Both the position numbers and the translations under genes were made by a program. Shown piece after piece: positions 15,678 through 24,378 of a DNA stretch of 64,000 nt (within the stretch, counting starts at the first letter, position 1; every line of letters begins with the position of its first letter). The stretch is taken from NCBI RefSeq assembly GCF_018069625.1, contig NZ_CP072941.1, positions 1,860,001 to 1,924,000 of the forward strand, read 5' to 3'. The notes beneath the pieces are model-generated. The model did not search any database and was not told the DNA's origin. It was given only the letters and a program-made list of their open reading frames with translations. This stretch comes from Streptomyces yatensis. Lineage in GTDB: Bacteria; Actinomycetota; Actinomycetes; Streptomycetales; Streptomycetaceae.

Positions 15678-16415
15678 TCACCTCCGGTCGGTCGCACGGC
15701 TGGGGCGAGGGGCGAGGGATTCGGCGCGCGTGAGGTCGTAGCGCCGTGTGGTCACGGGGTCGGCGATGTCCGTGGCGAGGGACTCGTGGTCGAGGGACTC
15801 GTGGTCGAGGGTCTCGTGGTCGAGGGTCTCGTGCTCGTGGTCGAGGGTCTCGTGGTCGAAGGTCTCGCACAGCAGATGGAGGGCCACCAGGTGGGCCTCC
15901 TGGACGGTCGCCGTGGTGCCGGAGGCGATGGACAGCGTGTCGTGGGCGCGGAGGGTCAACGGGTTGGGGCGGGGACCGGTCATGGCCCAGACCCGCAGCC
16001 CGGCGGCGCGCCCGGTGTCGGCGGCGGCCAGCAGGTTGGGGCTGCGTCCGGAGGTGGACATCAGGACCAGCACATCGCCGGGTCTGCCGTGCGCGGCGAC
16101 CTGCCGGGCGTACAGCTCCTCGAAGCCGTAGTCGTTGCCGATGGCGGTGAGGCTGGAGGTGTCGGTGTGCAGGGCGATGGCCGAGTAGGCGGGGCGTTCG
16201 CGGCGGTAGCGGCCGACGAGTTCGGCGGTCAGGTGCTGGGCCTGGGCGGCACTGCCCCCGTTGCCCGCGGCGATGAGCCGGCCGCCGACAGGGAGGGTGG
16301 CGGCCAGGTGGCGGCCCCACGCGGTGATCTGTTCCAGGCCGTTGTCGCGCAGGTGCGCCACGGCGTCCTGGAGCGACTGACAGTGTGCCTGGGCGGCGCG
16401 CAGCGTGTCGGTCAT
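15678..16415 (-). CDS. gmhA: Phosphoheptose isomerase (SIS domain)
   Basis: A SIS-domain isomerase converting sedoheptulose 7-phosphate to D-glycero-D-manno-heptose 7-phosphate, first step of the pathway. The GmhA-type motifs AAGNGGSAAQAQHL, SLTAIGNDYGFE and LMSTSGRSPN are all present. The normal fold ends near LHLLCETF; beyond it is an unusual tail with a pentapeptide repeat, then a short extension. ATG 16415 gives the standard N-terminus MTDTLRAAQ; GTG 16487 is an alternative that would add 24 residues, and an AAGGAGG lies between the two. Other SIS proteins bind different sugar phosphates, but the HldE and GmhB neighbours settle the role. Confidence 0.9.
   Translation of the reverse strand: MTDTLRAAQAHCQSLQDAVAHLRDNGLEQITAWGRHLAATLPVGGRLIAAGNGGSAAQAQHLTAELVGRYRRERPAYSAIALHTDTSSLTAIGNDYGFEELYARQVAAHGRPGDVLVLMSTSGRSPNLLAAADTGRAAGLRVWAMTGPRPNPLTLRAHDTLSIASGTTATVQEAHLVALHLLCETFDHETLDHEHETLDHETLDHESLDHESLATDIADPVTTRRYDLTRAESLAPRPSRATDRR
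15781..15861 (-). repeat. 15-bp coding repeats in the gmhA 3' end
   Basis: About five tandem 15-bp units (consensus, plus strand, GTCTCGTGGTCGAGG) with one 21-bp variant unit. In the gmhA frame they encode the pentapeptide LDHE(T/S), giving an acidic, His-rich stretch of roughly 25 residues. Unit length keeps the frame, so copy number can change without breaking the gene. Confidence 0.85.
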
Positions 16416-16512
16416 GGCTGTCCGGGCCGGTAGATCGCCGGTGGCGGGTTCGGCCCGCACCTCCTTCCCGTTGAGCGGGGCGGCCACCCGCGGGTCGCCG
16501 CCGTCGGGGCGG

Positions 16513-17754
16513 TCAGGCCGCCCTGGGCGGTCCGGCCGTGGCCAGCAGATCGCGGTAGGCGCTTTCGGTGGCGGCGGCGACCCTGTCCCAGCTGTAGTGG
16601 GCCAGGACGCGCCGTCGGCCGGCTCGGCCGCAGGCGGCGGCCACCCCGGGGGCGGCGAGGAGCCCGGCGACCGCCTCGGCCAGAGCTACGGGGTCCCGCG
16701 GCGGTACCAGCCGGCCCGTGGCGGGATCGACGACCGTGTCGCGCTGACCGCCCACGGCGGTGGCCACCACGGGAGTTCCGCAGCTCATGGCCTCGAGGGG
16801 CACGATGCCAAATGGCTCGTAGTCGGCGGGGCACAGGACGAGATCGGCGGCGCGCAGCAGGGCAGGCACCTGTTCGGGCGGCAGGCCGCCGGTGAATCGG
16901 ACCCTGTCGGGGACCCCCGCCCGGCGGGCCAGGGCCCTCAGACGGCGTATCTCCGGGTCATGGTCCGCCTGGGCGGGCGGCGGCCCGCCCACGATCAGCA
17001 GGACGGCGTCCGGCAGCAGGCGGAGGGCGGCGAGGGAGACGGCCGCCCCTTTCCGGGGCACCAGCCGGCCGATCTGCACCAGCAGGGCCCGGTCCGCGGG
17101 CCGGCGCGCGGTGGGCCCGCCGGGGGTGAAGAGCCGTGGGTCCACGCCGCAGGGTACGACCGTGATCCGGTCCGGGCTCAGGCCCATGACGGCCAGTTCG
17201 GCGACTTCGTCGCGGCAGGTGGCGATGACGCGGTCACAGCCCTCGCCGACCTTCGTCTCCCACGCGACGCGGTCCGGTGGGCTGGTGTCCGCGTCCTTCT
17301 GATGGCGCCTCTTGACGGTCCCGAGCGCGTGGTAGGTGTGCGCGAGCCGCAGTCCGAGGGCACGGGCGGCCTGCAGCGATGCCACGCCGGACATCCAGAA
17401 GTGGGAGTGGACGACGTCGGGCGGGGCGATCCGCCACTCGTGTTCCAGGTGGTTTCCGAAGTCGGGCATGTACGGCAGCAGGTCGTCCTTCGACAGAGCC
17501 CGGGCCGGACCCGCGGGCACATGCCGCACCTCGACGCCCGCGCGCATCGGCACCGTGGCCGGCAGGTCCGGCGCGTCGCGGCGGGTGTAGACCCGGACCC
17601 GGTGGCCGCGGTCGGCGAGGGCCCCGGCGAGGCGGGCGACGTGCACGTTCTGGCCCCCGGCGTCCACTCCGCCGAGCGCGGCGAGTGGGCTCGCGTGCTC
17701 CGAGACGAGCGCGATGTCCAGTGCCGCGCGGGGGCGGTCGTACTGCGGTGTCAT
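16513..17754 (-). CDS. Family 4 glycosyltransferase
   Basis: A 413-residue retaining GT-B enzyme. The N-terminal domain contains LGGVDAGGQNVHVARLAGAL, the GGxN-type loop of the GT4 group that includes MshA and sucrose synthase-like proteins, and DVVHSHFWMSG. The C-terminal donor domain has VPCGVDPRLF and the E-x7-E motif within EPFGIVPLEAMSCGTPVVAT. Its ATG overlaps the upstream glycosyltransferase stop (ATGA). It has no signal or membrane helix, so it works on the cytoplasmic side. The donor sugar is not deducible. Confidence 0.92.
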   Translation of the reverse strand: MTPQYDRPRAALDIALVSEHASPLAALGGVDAGGQNVHVARLAGALADRGHRVRVYTRRDAPDLPATVPMRAGVEVRHVPAGPARALSKDDLLPYMPDFGNHLEHEWRIAPPDVVHSHFWMSGVASLQAARALGLRLAHTYHALGTVKRRHQKDADTSPPDRVAWETKVGEGCDRVIATCRDEVAELAVMGLSPDRITVVPCGVDPRLFTPGGPTARRPADRALLVQIGRLVPRKGAAVSLAALRLLPDAVLLIVGGPPPAQADHDPEIRRLRALARRAGVPDRVRFTGGLPPEQVPALLRAADLVLCPADYEPFGIVPLEAMSCGTPVVATAVGGQRDTVVDPATGRLVPPRDPVALAEAVAGLLAAPGVAAACGRAGRRRVLAHYSWDRVAAATESAYRDLLATAGPPRAA

Positions 17755-18716
17755 CGGGTCACCTCCGCTATCAGCCGCTCCCAGTCGTCGAGGAAACGCT
17801 TGAGTCCGTACCGGTCGAGAGCGGCCCGGCGGGCCCGTGCCCCGTCCTCGGCCGCGGCGTCCGGGTCGTGCAGGTAGGTACGCGCCGCGTGAGCGAGGAC
17901 CTCGGGGCGGGTGGAGAGCACTCCCGCGCCGTCCGGTACGGCCTCGACCACCTCGGTGGTGGCCAGGGCCACGACGGGCATGCCCAGGTGCATGGCCTCC
18001 AGCAGGGACAGCCCGAGCGAGGTCCAGCGCACGGGGTGCAGATACAGACGGCGGCGTGCCATGGCGGCGTGCAACTCGGCCTGGGGCAGCTCCCAGGTGC
18101 GGCAGAGACCGCCGGGCAGGGCGAGGTGGCGGGCGAGTCCTCGGGTGGCCATGCCGAAGACGTCGAGCGGAGCGGCCCGGCTGAGTGCGGGCAGCAGGTC
18201 GGTGCCGGTGTGGCGGCCCCGCCGTATCGGTTCGTTGACCACGACGACGGCGCGTTCGTACTCCCCCGTGTAGCGGTGTCCGGGGTCCATGACGCCGTGC
18301 TCGACGACGGCGGTGGGGGCGCGTCCGTTGTCCCAGAAGAGCCGGTTGAAGTGGGTGACGTGGACCAGGATGAGGTCGTCGCGGTCAGCGCACGGGTGGC
18401 GGGTGCCGGGAACGTCTCCGTCCGGGGCGTTGTGCTCGACGTAGACGGCGGGCACCTCGCGTCCGGGGCGGCGGCCTCCGAGCCAGCGGCGGGCGAGCCC
18501 GGGCTCGTGGGGCCGCTGGAGGACGACCAGGTCCACCGGGGTCTGGGTCAGCTCTTCCGGAGTGACCTCGGTGACCGACTCGGGCCACGGGAAGGTCCGC
18601 GCCCGGCCGCGGCCGTCGGGACCGCGGCCGGGGAGGACGGGCACCAGATAGCGGTGGGGGCCTTGTACGAAGGCCGTGGTCCATGAGCCGTGCACATGCC
18701 ACAGAAGGATGTTCAT
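17751..18716 (-). CDS. Glycosyltransferase (GT4-like)
   Basis: A 321-residue glycosyltransferase with a weaker signature than its neighbour. MNILLWHVHGSWTTAFVQG opens the protein, EHNAPDGDVPGTRHP and HVTHFNRLFWDNG lie in the acceptor half, and a GT4-type LGLSLLEAMHLGMPVVALAT occurs near residue 250. ATG 18716 overlaps the GT9 stop by four bases; the frame is open upstream but within the GT9 gene. Related proteins occur beside HldE in other actinomycete loci as far as I recall, but I cannot name a characterised function. Confidence 0.85.
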   Translation of the reverse strand: MNILLWHVHGSWTTAFVQGPHRYLVPVLPGRGPDGRGRARTFPWPESVTEVTPEELTQTPVDLVVLQRPHEPGLARRWLGGRRPGREVPAVYVEHNAPDGDVPGTRHPCADRDDLILVHVTHFNRLFWDNGRAPTAVVEHGVMDPGHRYTGEYERAVVVVNEPIRRGRHTGTDLLPALSRAAPLDVFGMATRGLARHLALPGGLCRTWELPQAELHAAMARRRLYLHPVRWTSLGLSLLEAMHLGMPVVALATTEVVEAVPDGAGVLSTRPEVLAHAARTYLHDPDAAAEDGARARRAALDRYGLKRFLDDWERLIAEVTR

Positions 18717-19771
18717 GCCGTCGCCTCCAGGGGTCGGTCGTCGGCCCGGCCAGTGGCGATCAGCGCGTCCACGGCGGCGAGGACCTCGGCGTCGGTCACG
18801 GAGTCCAGGCAGGGGTGGCCCGCCACGGGACAGACGCGGGCGCGGCTGCCCGCGCAGAGTGCGTCCTGACGCCCCAGCAGCCGGTGGGCAACGCGGTAGG
18901 GGGCCCAGCGTTCGGCGGGCACCACGGGTGCGAAGAGGCAGACGACCGGGGTGCCCACGGCGCTCGCCAGATGGCACGGGCCGGTGTTACCGGTGACCAC
19001 CGCGTCGGCGCCCGCGAGGACCCCGGCGAGTTCGCCGAATTCCGTCCGCCCGCCGAGGTCCAGGGCGGTTCCGTCGGCGACGTGCGCCGTCAGTTCCTTC
19101 TCCGCCGGCCCGCCGGTGACCACCACCCGGTGGCCGGCCGCCCCCAAGGCGGCCACCGCCCGCGCGGCGCGGGCCGGACTCCAGGCGCGGGCGGGAACGG
19201 CGGCGCCGGGGTGGACGACCACATAGGGATCGGTCCCGGTGAGCGGGGCGGTGTCGGGAAGGGAGGTCACGCCCAGCCGCCCCGTGTCGCCGGGCGGCAG
19301 GGCGAACCCGGCCGCCTCGGCCAGCTCCAGCGCGGCGCGCGCCTCGTGGCGGTGCGCCGCGCGCCGGTGCCGCAGGTCCAGCAGGGTGCCCGGATAGTGC
19401 TCGCTGTCCGCCGCGACCCAGGGGATCTGGGCCAGCTTCAGCAACAGGGCGGCCGGGAGGGGACTTTGATGGTGGGACGTGAGGATCAGGGCGCGGTCGA
19501 AACGTCGGGCGGCCAGCGAAGCGATCAGGGCTTCGGTGGTCTCACGCCGTACCGGCGGGGCGTCGAAGCCCACCCATGGCGCATCGTGGACCAGCACCTC
19601 GTCGACTCCGGGGAGGAGCCGGGCGGCGGGCTCGCCGAGCGGACCACACAGGATCCCGGTGTGGCGGGAGGCGGCGGCGACCGCACGCACGGCCGGCCCG
19701 GCCAGTAGGACGTCACCGGCGCTGTCGAGCCGTACGACCAGGGTGCGCGGCCCGGCGCCCGGCGGGTTCAA
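18713..19771 (-). CDS. Second family 9 glycosyltransferase (heptosyltransferase-like)
   Basis: A 352-residue GT9 enzyme, distinct from the one at 13207-14244. VVRLDSAGDVLLAGPAVRAV is the N-terminal glycine loop, VVVHPGAAVPARAWSPARA is the donor-site strand, and GNTGPCHLASAVGTPVV the GT9 hallmark. A cysteine-containing C-terminal segment (CAGSRARVCPVAGHPC) resembles that of LPS heptosyltransferase II relatives. It overlaps both neighbours by four bases, so it is the second gene of the operon. Two GT9 enzymes suggest at least two heptosyl additions or two acceptors. Confidence 0.9.
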   Translation of the reverse strand: MNPPGAGPRTLVVRLDSAGDVLLAGPAVRAVAAASRHTGILCGPLGEPAARLLPGVDEVLVHDAPWVGFDAPPVRRETTEALIASLAARRFDRALILTSHHQSPLPAALLLKLAQIPWVAADSEHYPGTLLDLRHRRAAHRHEARAALELAEAAGFALPPGDTGRLGVTSLPDTAPLTGTDPYVVVHPGAAVPARAWSPARAARAVAALGAAGHRVVVTGGPAEKELTAHVADGTALDLGGRTEFGELAGVLAGADAVVTGNTGPCHLASAVGTPVVCLFAPVVPAERWAPYRVAHRLLGRQDALCAGSRARVCPVAGHPCLDSVTDAEVLAAVDALIATGRADDRPLEATA

Positions 19772-20373
19772 GGGCCGCCTCCCGGGTCATCGGGGCCGCC
19801 GAGCAGCGCCCGTACCGCCGTGAGGAGGTCCGGTGCGGTGTGTTCCGCGGCGGCGGTCTCCCCCGGCCGGGTCACCGGGGTGGGGACGAGCACCCCCGTC
19901 GCACCGGCCGCTTCCGCCGCGTCGATGTCCGCGCCGATGTCCCCGAGCACCACGGCCGCGCGCGGATCGACGTCCAGGGCGGCGCAGGCGGCGTGGACGA
20001 GCCCCGGGGCGGGTTTGCGGCATCCGCAGCCGTCGTCGGGGCCGTGCGGGCACACCGCCCACACGTCAAGGGGGCCGAGCAGTTCCTCGACGCGCCGCCG
20101 CACGGCCTCGACCGCGCCGGGGGTGAGCAGCCCGCGGGCGATACCGGACTGATTGGTGACCACTCCGACCGGTATCCGGCGGGCCCGTACGGCGTCGACG
20201 GCGGCGCGGGCGGTGGGCATGAGCCGCACCCGAGCCGGATCGCCGTTGTACGGCAGGTCTTCGACCAGGGTGCCGTCGCGGTCGAAGAGGACCGCCGCGG
20301 GGCCCGTGCCACGGGCACGGGTGCGTGAGCCGTGCTGCTCCCCCTGGGTGAGCAGCCACGGCCCTTTGCGCAC
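19768..20373 (-). CDS. gmhB: Heptose 1,7-bisphosphate phosphatase (HAD family)
   Basis: A HAD-IIIA phosphatase that removes the 7-phosphate from D-glycero-manno-heptose 1,7-bisphosphate between the two HldE reactions. The nucleophile motif is LFDRDGTL, motif II is VVTNQSGIARG, and CPHGPDDGCGCRKPAPGL supplies the zinc-binding Cys/His loop and motif III lysine characteristic of GmhB. Motif IV is VLGDIGADIDAAEAAG. It is the first gene of the eight-gene operon. The start is uncertain: GTG 20373 has a GAGGTG ribosome site six bases upstream; an ATG at 20460 would run through the intergenic palindromes. Confidence 0.88.
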   Translation of the reverse strand: MRKGPWLLTQGEQHGSRTRARGTGPAAVLFDRDGTLVEDLPYNGDPARVRLMPTARAAVDAVRARRIPVGVVTNQSGIARGLLTPGAVEAVRRRVEELLGPLDVWAVCPHGPDDGCGCRKPAPGLVHAACAALDVDPRAAVVLGDIGADIDAAEAAGATGVLVPTPVTRPGETAAAEHTAPDLLTAVRALLGGPDDPGGGP

Positions 20374-20428
20374 GGACGACACCTCGGGGGCGTCCACGGT
20401 GGACACGGGTCTCGAGTAACCCGGACAT

Positions 20429-20460
20429 ATCGTTATCAAACGATGCGAAGTGCTACGCAT
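20429..20460. promoter_or_regulatory. Paired inverted repeats in the space between gmhB and GT2
   Basis: An AT-rich perfect repeat ATCGTT-ATCA-AACGAT (20429-20444) is followed by ATGCG-N8-CGCAT (20443-20460). They lie upstream of the heptose operon and at the end of the preceding minus-strand GT2 gene (stop at 20453). The first looks like an operator for a small dimeric repressor near the gmhB promoter; the second could be a weak terminator. Both roles are inferred. Confidence 0.35.
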
Positions 20461-21496
20461 GGCCCACCGCCCCCGAAGGCGCCGCCGTGCGGTCGAGGCG
20501 GGCGGCCGAGCGGTGGCGTATCAGGCCCGCCACCCGGTGTGCGGTGGCCACGGGCGGGATCAGGGCACTGGTCAGGGCCATCGTCACGATCTCGGCCCGG
20601 GTGCGCGGCCCCGGCAGAACGCGAGCCAGGGCGAATTCGGCGGTGCCGGCCAGCCACAGCGCCGCACCGCCCGCGGCCGGCCACCGGCTGCCGGTCGCGG
20701 CGCCGATCACGGCGGCGGCCCCGGCCGCGGTGATGGCGAGATGGCGGCGCAGACGGCCGCGCGGAGCACCTGCCCGGGCCCACCAGTCGCGCCCGTGGAC
20801 CCTGGCCATCAGCGCGTCGTCCGCGTTCCCCGCCTGGGTGCGGACCGACACCCAGCGGTCTGCCGGGCGCACGGGATGGGTCGTCCGGCGCGAGCCCGTG
20901 GACAGCCCCCACCCGGCCGCCACGATACGCAGCGCGAGGTCGGCGTCCTCGCGGAAGGCGCGGGGGAACCGTTCGTCGAAGCCGCCGACGGCCTCCAGCG
21001 CGGCCCGCCGGTACGCCATGTCGGCGGTGATCCAGCGGGCGGTGGCGAGCCCCGCGGTCATGCGCTCCCAGTCCGTGGGCCTGCGGTCGTCCGGCAGCGG
21101 TACGACGATCCGGCCCTGGCTGCCCGCGACGCCGGGCCCGGCCGCCGCCAGATCGGCGGCAAGGTCGTCCGCCCAGGTGGGGCCCGGGACGACATCGTCG
21201 TCGAGGAAGACGGTCCAGGGTTCCGGGGCGGCAAGCCAGCCGATGTTGCGCGCCGCGGCGGGCCCGGCGGCACACCCGGGCGTGATCTCCACCAGGGGCG
21301 CCAGTTCGTCGGGGACCGCGACGGGCAGCGCCGTGCAGTCGTCCAGCGGCCGGTCGTCGACCAGGACGATGCGCCGCGGCGCCGGCCCTTTGGCGTCGGC
21401 GAGGGCGCGCAGGGTCACGGCCAGGCTCGGCCGGCCCAGCGTGGGGATGACCACGGCGTACTCGGGTGCGGCGGTCCGCTCTGCCGCTTCCGTCAT
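20453..21496 (-). CDS. Family 2 glycosyltransferase with C-terminal membrane segments
   Basis: A 347-residue GT2 enzyme. The GT-A core has YAVVIPTLGRPSL, FLDDDVVPGP (the DxD equivalent) and a GGFDERFPRAFREDADLALR acceptor-region motif. After about residue 260, two or three hydrophobic segments (HLAITAAGAAAVIGAAT, GGAALWLAGTAEFALA, VTMALTSALIPPVA) suggest membrane attachment, as in enzymes that glycosylate lipid-linked sugars. ATG 21496 follows a GAGGGAGGAG ribosome site. It is the last of three same-strand genes (epimerase, carbamoyltransferase, this). Confidence 0.88.
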   Translation of the reverse strand: MTEAAERTAAPEYAVVIPTLGRPSLAVTLRALADAKGPAPRRIVLVDDRPLDDCTALPVAVPDELAPLVEITPGCAAGPAAARNIGWLAAPEPWTVFLDDDVVPGPTWADDLAADLAAAGPGVAGSQGRIVVPLPDDRRPTDWERMTAGLATARWITADMAYRRAALEAVGGFDERFPRAFREDADLALRIVAAGWGLSTGSRRTTHPVRPADRWVSVRTQAGNADDALMARVHGRDWWARAGAPRGRLRRHLAITAAGAAAVIGAATGSRWPAAGGAALWLAGTAEFALARVLPGPRTRAEIVTMALTSALIPPVATAHRVAGLIRHRSAARLDRTAAPSGAVGHA

Positions 21497-21543
21497 GGCG
21501 GGCTCCTCCCTCGACAAGTGGTCCGGTGGCGCGGGCAGCCCGC

Positions 21544-23220
21544 TCAGGTCCCCTTCCGCGGTGCCGTATCGGTCCGGCCGCCCGCGAACAGCGCACCGCG
21601 GCGGATCACGAACGGCCCGATGGCCAGCAGGTCGACGGGGGCGGAGCCGAAGCACTCCAGGGCGTCACGCGGATCGTCGACCATGGGGCGGCCGGAGGTG
21701 TTGAGACTGGTGTTGACGACCACGGGCAGCCCGGTGCGCCGTTCGAACGCGGTGAGCATGCGGGCCACCAGCGGTTCGGCCGCGGCGTCGACGGTCTGGA
21801 TGCGGGCCGTACCGTCCACGTGCACCACGGCCGGGATGCGATCACGCCACTGCGGGGCGACACCGTGCACGAAGAGCATGTAGGGGCTGGGCAACGGGCC
21901 GTCGAAGATCTCGGGCGCGCGCTCGGCCAGCACCATCGGAGCGACCGGCCGGAACTGCTCCCGTCCCTTGACGTCGTTGAGCCGCTCCAGGTTTCCGGAC
22001 CTGCCGGGGTGGGCGAAGAGCGAACGGTGGCCGAGCGCCCGCGGCCCGTACTCGGAACGCCCCTGGAACCAGGCGACGATCGCGTCGTCCGCGAGCGCCT
22101 CGGCGACCGTCTCGGCGACATCGGCCGGACGTTCGAAGGGCACGGCCGCCGTTTTCAGCCACGCCTCCACTTCGGCGTCCGACCAATGGCGTCCCAGGTC
22201 CGCGCCGGTCATCGGCCCCGGCCGGTCGCCGGCCTCGGCGGAGAGCAGCAGCGCACCGCCCAGCGCGGTGCCCGCGTCACCGGCGGCGGGCTGGACCCAG
22301 ACCCGGTCGAACTGCCCCTCTTGGGCGATGCGCGAGTTGGCGACGCAGTTGAGCGCCACTCCCCCGGCCAGGGTCAGCACCCGGTCGTGGGTACGTCCGT
22401 GCAGCCAGCGGACCAGGTCCAGCAGCGTCTCCTCCAGACACGCCTGGACGCTCGCGGCAAGGTCGGCGTGCGCCTGTGACCACGCCTGGCCGGAGCGGAG
22501 GGCGGGGCACAGACCGGCCCACGGCACACCCGTGGCGTGGAAGCCGCCGTCACCGGTGGCGAACACGTACCGGCGCAGCTCGGGGAGCATCCGGGGGGTG
22601 CCGTAGGAGGCGAGGGCCATGACCTTGTACTCGTCGGAGGAGCGCAGGAAGCCCAGGTGTTCGGTGAGTTCCTCGTACACCAGCCCCAGGGAGTGCGGCA
22701 GTTCCTGCCCGTACAGCGGCTCCAGCCGGTCGCCGGTGCGGCGGGCCGCCAGGTGGGAGGTGGCTTCGCCCCGTCCGTCGAGGACGAGGACGGAGCTGGT
22801 CTCGGCGCCGGGCGCGGCGAGGGCGCAGGAGGCGGCGTGGGCCATGTGGTGGGGGACGAAGCGCACGGCGTCCGGGTCGAGCCCGGGAAGGGCGGTGTGG
22901 AGGAAGCCGGGGGCCTGGCGGGCGTAGGTGAGCCGGAGGTGGTCCCAGGGGTCGTCCAGGCCCATGGTCGCGGCGGGCCGGGCCAGGGCCGGGTCGAAGG
23001 AGTAGGCGACGGCGTCCAGGTCCTGGGGGCGCAGGCCCGCCTGCTCCAGGCACCACACGGCCGCCTTCTCGGGGAGTTCCCAGGCGGAGAAGGGAACCGG
23101 GCGCTTGCCGTGCTTGCGCCGCGAGAACCGTTCCTCCTCCGCGGCGGCGACGGTGCGTCCGTCGACGACGAGGGCGGCGGCCGGGTCGTGGAAGAGGGCG
23201 TTGATGCCGAGGATGCGCAT
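21544..23220 (-). CDS. NodU/CmcH-family carbamoyltransferase
   Basis: A 558-residue enzyme transferring the carbamoyl group of carbamoyl phosphate to a hydroxyl, usually of a sugar. The N-terminal Kae1-like half has HHMAHAASCA, which supplies metal ligands, and VLVLDGRGEATS; the C-terminal half has SEYGPRALGHRSL and NTSLNTSGRPMVD, standard for the family. Length is normal. In NodU, TobZ and bleomycin BlmD relatives the product is a carbamoylated sugar. Here, beside nucleotide-sugar and heptose genes, a carbamoylated heptose or hexose is the natural guess. Confidence 0.93.
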   Translation of the reverse strand: MRILGINALFHDPAAALVVDGRTVAAAEEERFSRRKHGKRPVPFSAWELPEKAAVWCLEQAGLRPQDLDAVAYSFDPALARPAATMGLDDPWDHLRLTYARQAPGFLHTALPGLDPDAVRFVPHHMAHAASCALAAPGAETSSVLVLDGRGEATSHLAARRTGDRLEPLYGQELPHSLGLVYEELTEHLGFLRSSDEYKVMALASYGTPRMLPELRRYVFATGDGGFHATGVPWAGLCPALRSGQAWSQAHADLAASVQACLEETLLDLVRWLHGRTHDRVLTLAGGVALNCVANSRIAQEGQFDRVWVQPAAGDAGTALGGALLLSAEAGDRPGPMTGADLGRHWSDAEVEAWLKTAAVPFERPADVAETVAEALADDAIVAWFQGRSEYGPRALGHRSLFAHPGRSGNLERLNDVKGREQFRPVAPMVLAERAPEIFDGPLPSPYMLFVHGVAPQWRDRIPAVVHVDGTARIQTVDAAAEPLVARMLTAFERRTGLPVVVNTSLNTSGRPMVDDPRDALECFGSAPVDLLAIGPFVIRRGALFAGGRTDTAPRKGT

Positions 23221-23289
23221 GGGCGGGGCCTTTCCGTGGCTCCGGGGCCGCTGGGGAAACGGGTACGGGGCGGGATACGGGGCGGGGGC

Positions 23290-24264
23290 TCAGGCGGCGG
23301 CCCGCGCGCGGAACCACTCGATGGTGCGGGCCAGCCCCTCGTCGGCGGAGACGGCCGGCGCCCATTGCAGCTTGCCGCGCGCGAGGGTGATGTCCGGGCA
23401 GCGGACGGCGGGGTCGTCGATGGGACGGCCGATGAACTCGACGGTGGAGCGGGACCCGGCCAGCTGGATGATCTTGTGGGCGAGATCCAGCATGGTGATC
23501 TCGTCCGCGTTGCCGATGTTCACCGGTCCGCGCAGGTCCGACGCCGCCAGCGCGAGAATGCCGCGCACGGTGTCGTCGATGTAGGCGAGGGAGCGCGTCT
23601 GCGCGCCGTCGCCGGTGACGGTGAGCGGTTCCCCGGCCAGCGCCTGACGGATGAAGGTGGGCACGGCTCGTCCGTCATGGCCGCGCATCCGCGGGCCGTA
23701 GGTGTTGAACAGCCGGACGACGGCGGCATCGGTACCGTTGCCTGCCGCCTCCGCGACGGTCAGCGCCTCGCCGAAGCGCTTGGCCTCGTCATAGACGCTG
23801 CGCGGCCCCACCGGGTTGACGTTGCCCCAGTAGCGCTCGTTCTGCGGGTGCTGCTGGGGGTCGCCGTACGCTTCGGAGGTCGAGGCCAGCACGAAGCGTG
23901 CCCCGTGGCGGCGGGCCAGGGCCAGCGCGTTGCGCGTGCCGAGGCTGCCGGTCTCCAGGGTGTGCAGGGGCAGTCGCAGATAGTCGGCGGGCGAGGCCGG
24001 TGACGCGAAGTGCAGGACGAGGTCGGCGGGCCGTTCCACGTCGAAGGGCTCGGTGACGTCCCTGCGCAGCAGGGTGAAACCGGTCTGTCCCCTCAGGTGG
24101 GCGACGTTCTCCGGGGTGCCGGTGCAGAAGTCGTCCACACAGGTGACGGTGGCTCCTCGGGCGAGCAGCGCCGAGCACAGGTGCGAGCCGACGAACCCGG
24201 CCCCGCCGGTGACGACGGCGTGCGCCCAGGAGGGGGCGGAAGCTGCGGAGTCACTGGTCACCAT
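23290..24264 (-). CDS. NAD-dependent sugar nucleotide decarboxylase/epimerase (UXS-like)
   Basis: A 324-residue extended SDR. The NAD site is TGGAGFVGSHL; HFASPASPADYL, STSEAYGD, the catalytic YDEAKR and the strand NVNPVGPRSVYD closely follow UDP-glucuronate decarboxylase (UDP-xylose synthase). That enzyme converts UDP-glucuronate to UDP-xylose, but dTDP-glucose- and ADP-heptose-type epimerases share the fold, so the substrate is open. ATG 24264 is preceded by GAAGGGAAGG. No HldD is found nearby, so this is also the only candidate in the window for epimerising the heptose. Confidence 0.88.
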   Translation of the reverse strand: MVTSDSAASAPSWAHAVVTGGAGFVGSHLCSALLARGATVTCVDDFCTGTPENVAHLRGQTGFTLLRRDVTEPFDVERPADLVLHFASPASPADYLRLPLHTLETGSLGTRNALALARRHGARFVLASTSEAYGDPQQHPQNERYWGNVNPVGPRSVYDEAKRFGEALTVAEAAGNGTDAAVVRLFNTYGPRMRGHDGRAVPTFIRQALAGEPLTVTGDGAQTRSLAYIDDTVRGILALAASDLRGPVNIGNADEITMLDLAHKIIQLAGSRSTVEFIGRPIDDPAVRCPDITLARGKLQWAPAVSADEGLARTIEWFRARAAA

Positions 24265-24378
24265 GGCCCTTCCCTTCCCTTCACGCATGGGACCCCCGGA
24301 TACCCGCATGAAGGGGACGCAATCAGGACATGGCGGCTACGCGGACCGCTCGGCCCACCGCTTCCCCGTCCGCACCGG

